Shown here: positions 63,609 to 64,000 of the stretch, piece after piece
Position numbering within the stretch: position 1 is the first letter of the stretch
How the letters are laid out: the number at the start of each line of letters is the position of its first letter
Assembly (NCBI RefSeq): GCF_024433635.1
Contig: NZ_WNJZ01000003.1
Coordinates: 1 to 64,000, forward strand
Reading direction: 5' to 3'
Origin: Ruminococcus sp. zg-924
Lineage (GTDB): Bacteria; Bacillota; Clostridia; Oscillospirales; Acutalibacteraceae
Length of the DNA: 64,000 nucleotides
Program-made: the position numbers and the translations under genes
The notes under the pieces: generated by a model
Database searches by the model: none
Seen by the model: only the letters and a program-made list of their open reading frames with translations
What the model was told of the DNA's origin: nothing

Positions 63609-63699
63609 ATACAGGTTAAATTGCAGTAAAGTTAAACCTCGCTGTACATATGAAATAATACCTTTAATTCAAATAGCCCAGCAGCGGCAATAACCGGAG

Positions 63700-64000
63700 G
63701 TGAACACCATAAACCTGTCAAACGGCTGTAAGCTGATTTTAGATATGCTTAACGATAACGGCTTTGACGCCTATGCAGTTGGCGGCTGTGTGCGTGACTG
63801 CCTGATTGGAATTAAGCCAAAGGATTTTGACGTTACAACAAACGCACTGCCATATGAGATAAAAAGAGTGTTTGCCGAGTGTAAAACGGTTGATAACGGA
63901 ATTAAGCACGGTACTGTTGCGGTTATTATAGACGGCGAAAAAATTGAGGTGACTTCATACCGCAGTGACGGCGAATACCTTGACTGCCGCCGACCCGAAA
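63700..64000 (+). CDS. CCA tRNA nucleotidyltransferase, N-terminal part (runs off window)
   Basis: About 100 residues visible: FDAYAVGGCVRDCLIG, KDFDVTTNALP and HGTVAVIIDG form the class II nucleotidyltransferase head, with the metal Asp pair in DFD. It adds or repairs the CCA end of tRNAs. The start is unclear: GTG at 63700 lies inside the GGAGGTG that would otherwise serve an ATA at 63709. Confidence 0.85.
   Translation, partial: MNTINLSNGCKLILDMLNDNGFDAYAVGGCVRDCLIGIKPKDFDVTTNALPYEIKRVFAECKTVDNGIKHGTVAVIIDGEKIEVTSYRSDGEYLDCRRPE

Noticed and set aside
1-64000. tRNA, rRNA genes, CRISPR arrays or prophage structural genes
   Set aside because: None was seen on either strand; the only tRNA-like sequence is within tmRNA.

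Overview
The window looks like a chromosomal segment of a spore-forming, starch-associated gut Ruminococcus-type member of the Oscillospiraceae/Ruminococcaceae, near the amylosome-forming Ruminococcus bromii group. This rests on low-to-mid GC, clear AGGAGG ribosome sites, five secreted proteins ending in type I dockerin repeats, starch-binding-like modules joined by Thr/Asp/Pro linkers, a scaffoldin-like surface protein with a candidate cohesin, dipicolinate synthase genes (dpaA/dpaB) and a typical Clostridia core gene order. The species cannot be fixed from the sequence alone.

Layout. 1-126: end of an IS3-like insertion sequence. 159-2603: secreted CotH-type protein with a starch-binding-like module and a dockerin. 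2724-14536: housekeeping block: birA, split transketolase, yceD-rpmF, a DUF512 PDZ/radical-SAM-like protein, der, plsY, luxS, a secreted serine hydrolase, ispD-ispF, smpB and tmRNA (ssrA). 14537-24763: an accessory island directly after ssrA. It starts with three tandem ~230-bp structured repeats and continues with decayed and intact RHS/polymorphic-toxin pieces, each followed by a small candidate immunity gene, a dockerin protein, a group II intron fragment and a Phd/Doc toxin-antitoxin pair. 24841-35813: DMT exporter, two convergent exported phosphatases, a MoxR-DUF58-transglutaminase operon, a sugar isomerase-like gene and dpaA-dpaB. 35938-39577: two BspA-type leucine-rich-repeat dockerin proteins. 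39886-44609: enolase, a LysM protein, a membrane protein, pyrophosphatase and a cytoplasmic GH13 enzyme. 44821-49207: a large starch-binding scaffoldin-like protein, followed by a RiPP-like cassette (51-aa acidic peptide, HPr-kinase-like protein, PqqD-like protein, S24/S26 peptidase). 49266-58437: ABC-F protein, a MacB/FtsX-type exporter, cyclophilin, a probable 6S RNA and an ABC-2 exporter. 58587-60254: a third LRR-dockerin protein. 60550-64000: phoH-ybeY-dgkA, era and the start of the CCA-adding enzyme.

How the parts fit. The dockerin proteins, the scaffoldin-like protein and the GH13 enzyme fit assembly of a cell-surface starch-handling complex with intracellular oligosaccharide breakdown. 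The island is a store of contact-toxin tips and immunity genes beside ssrA, a common integration locus. The least explained systems are the peptide/kinase/RRE/peptidase cassette after the scaffoldin gene, the array of RHS tips with diverse immunity genes, and a 16-bp element placed identically upstream of two promoters (50954 and 54619).
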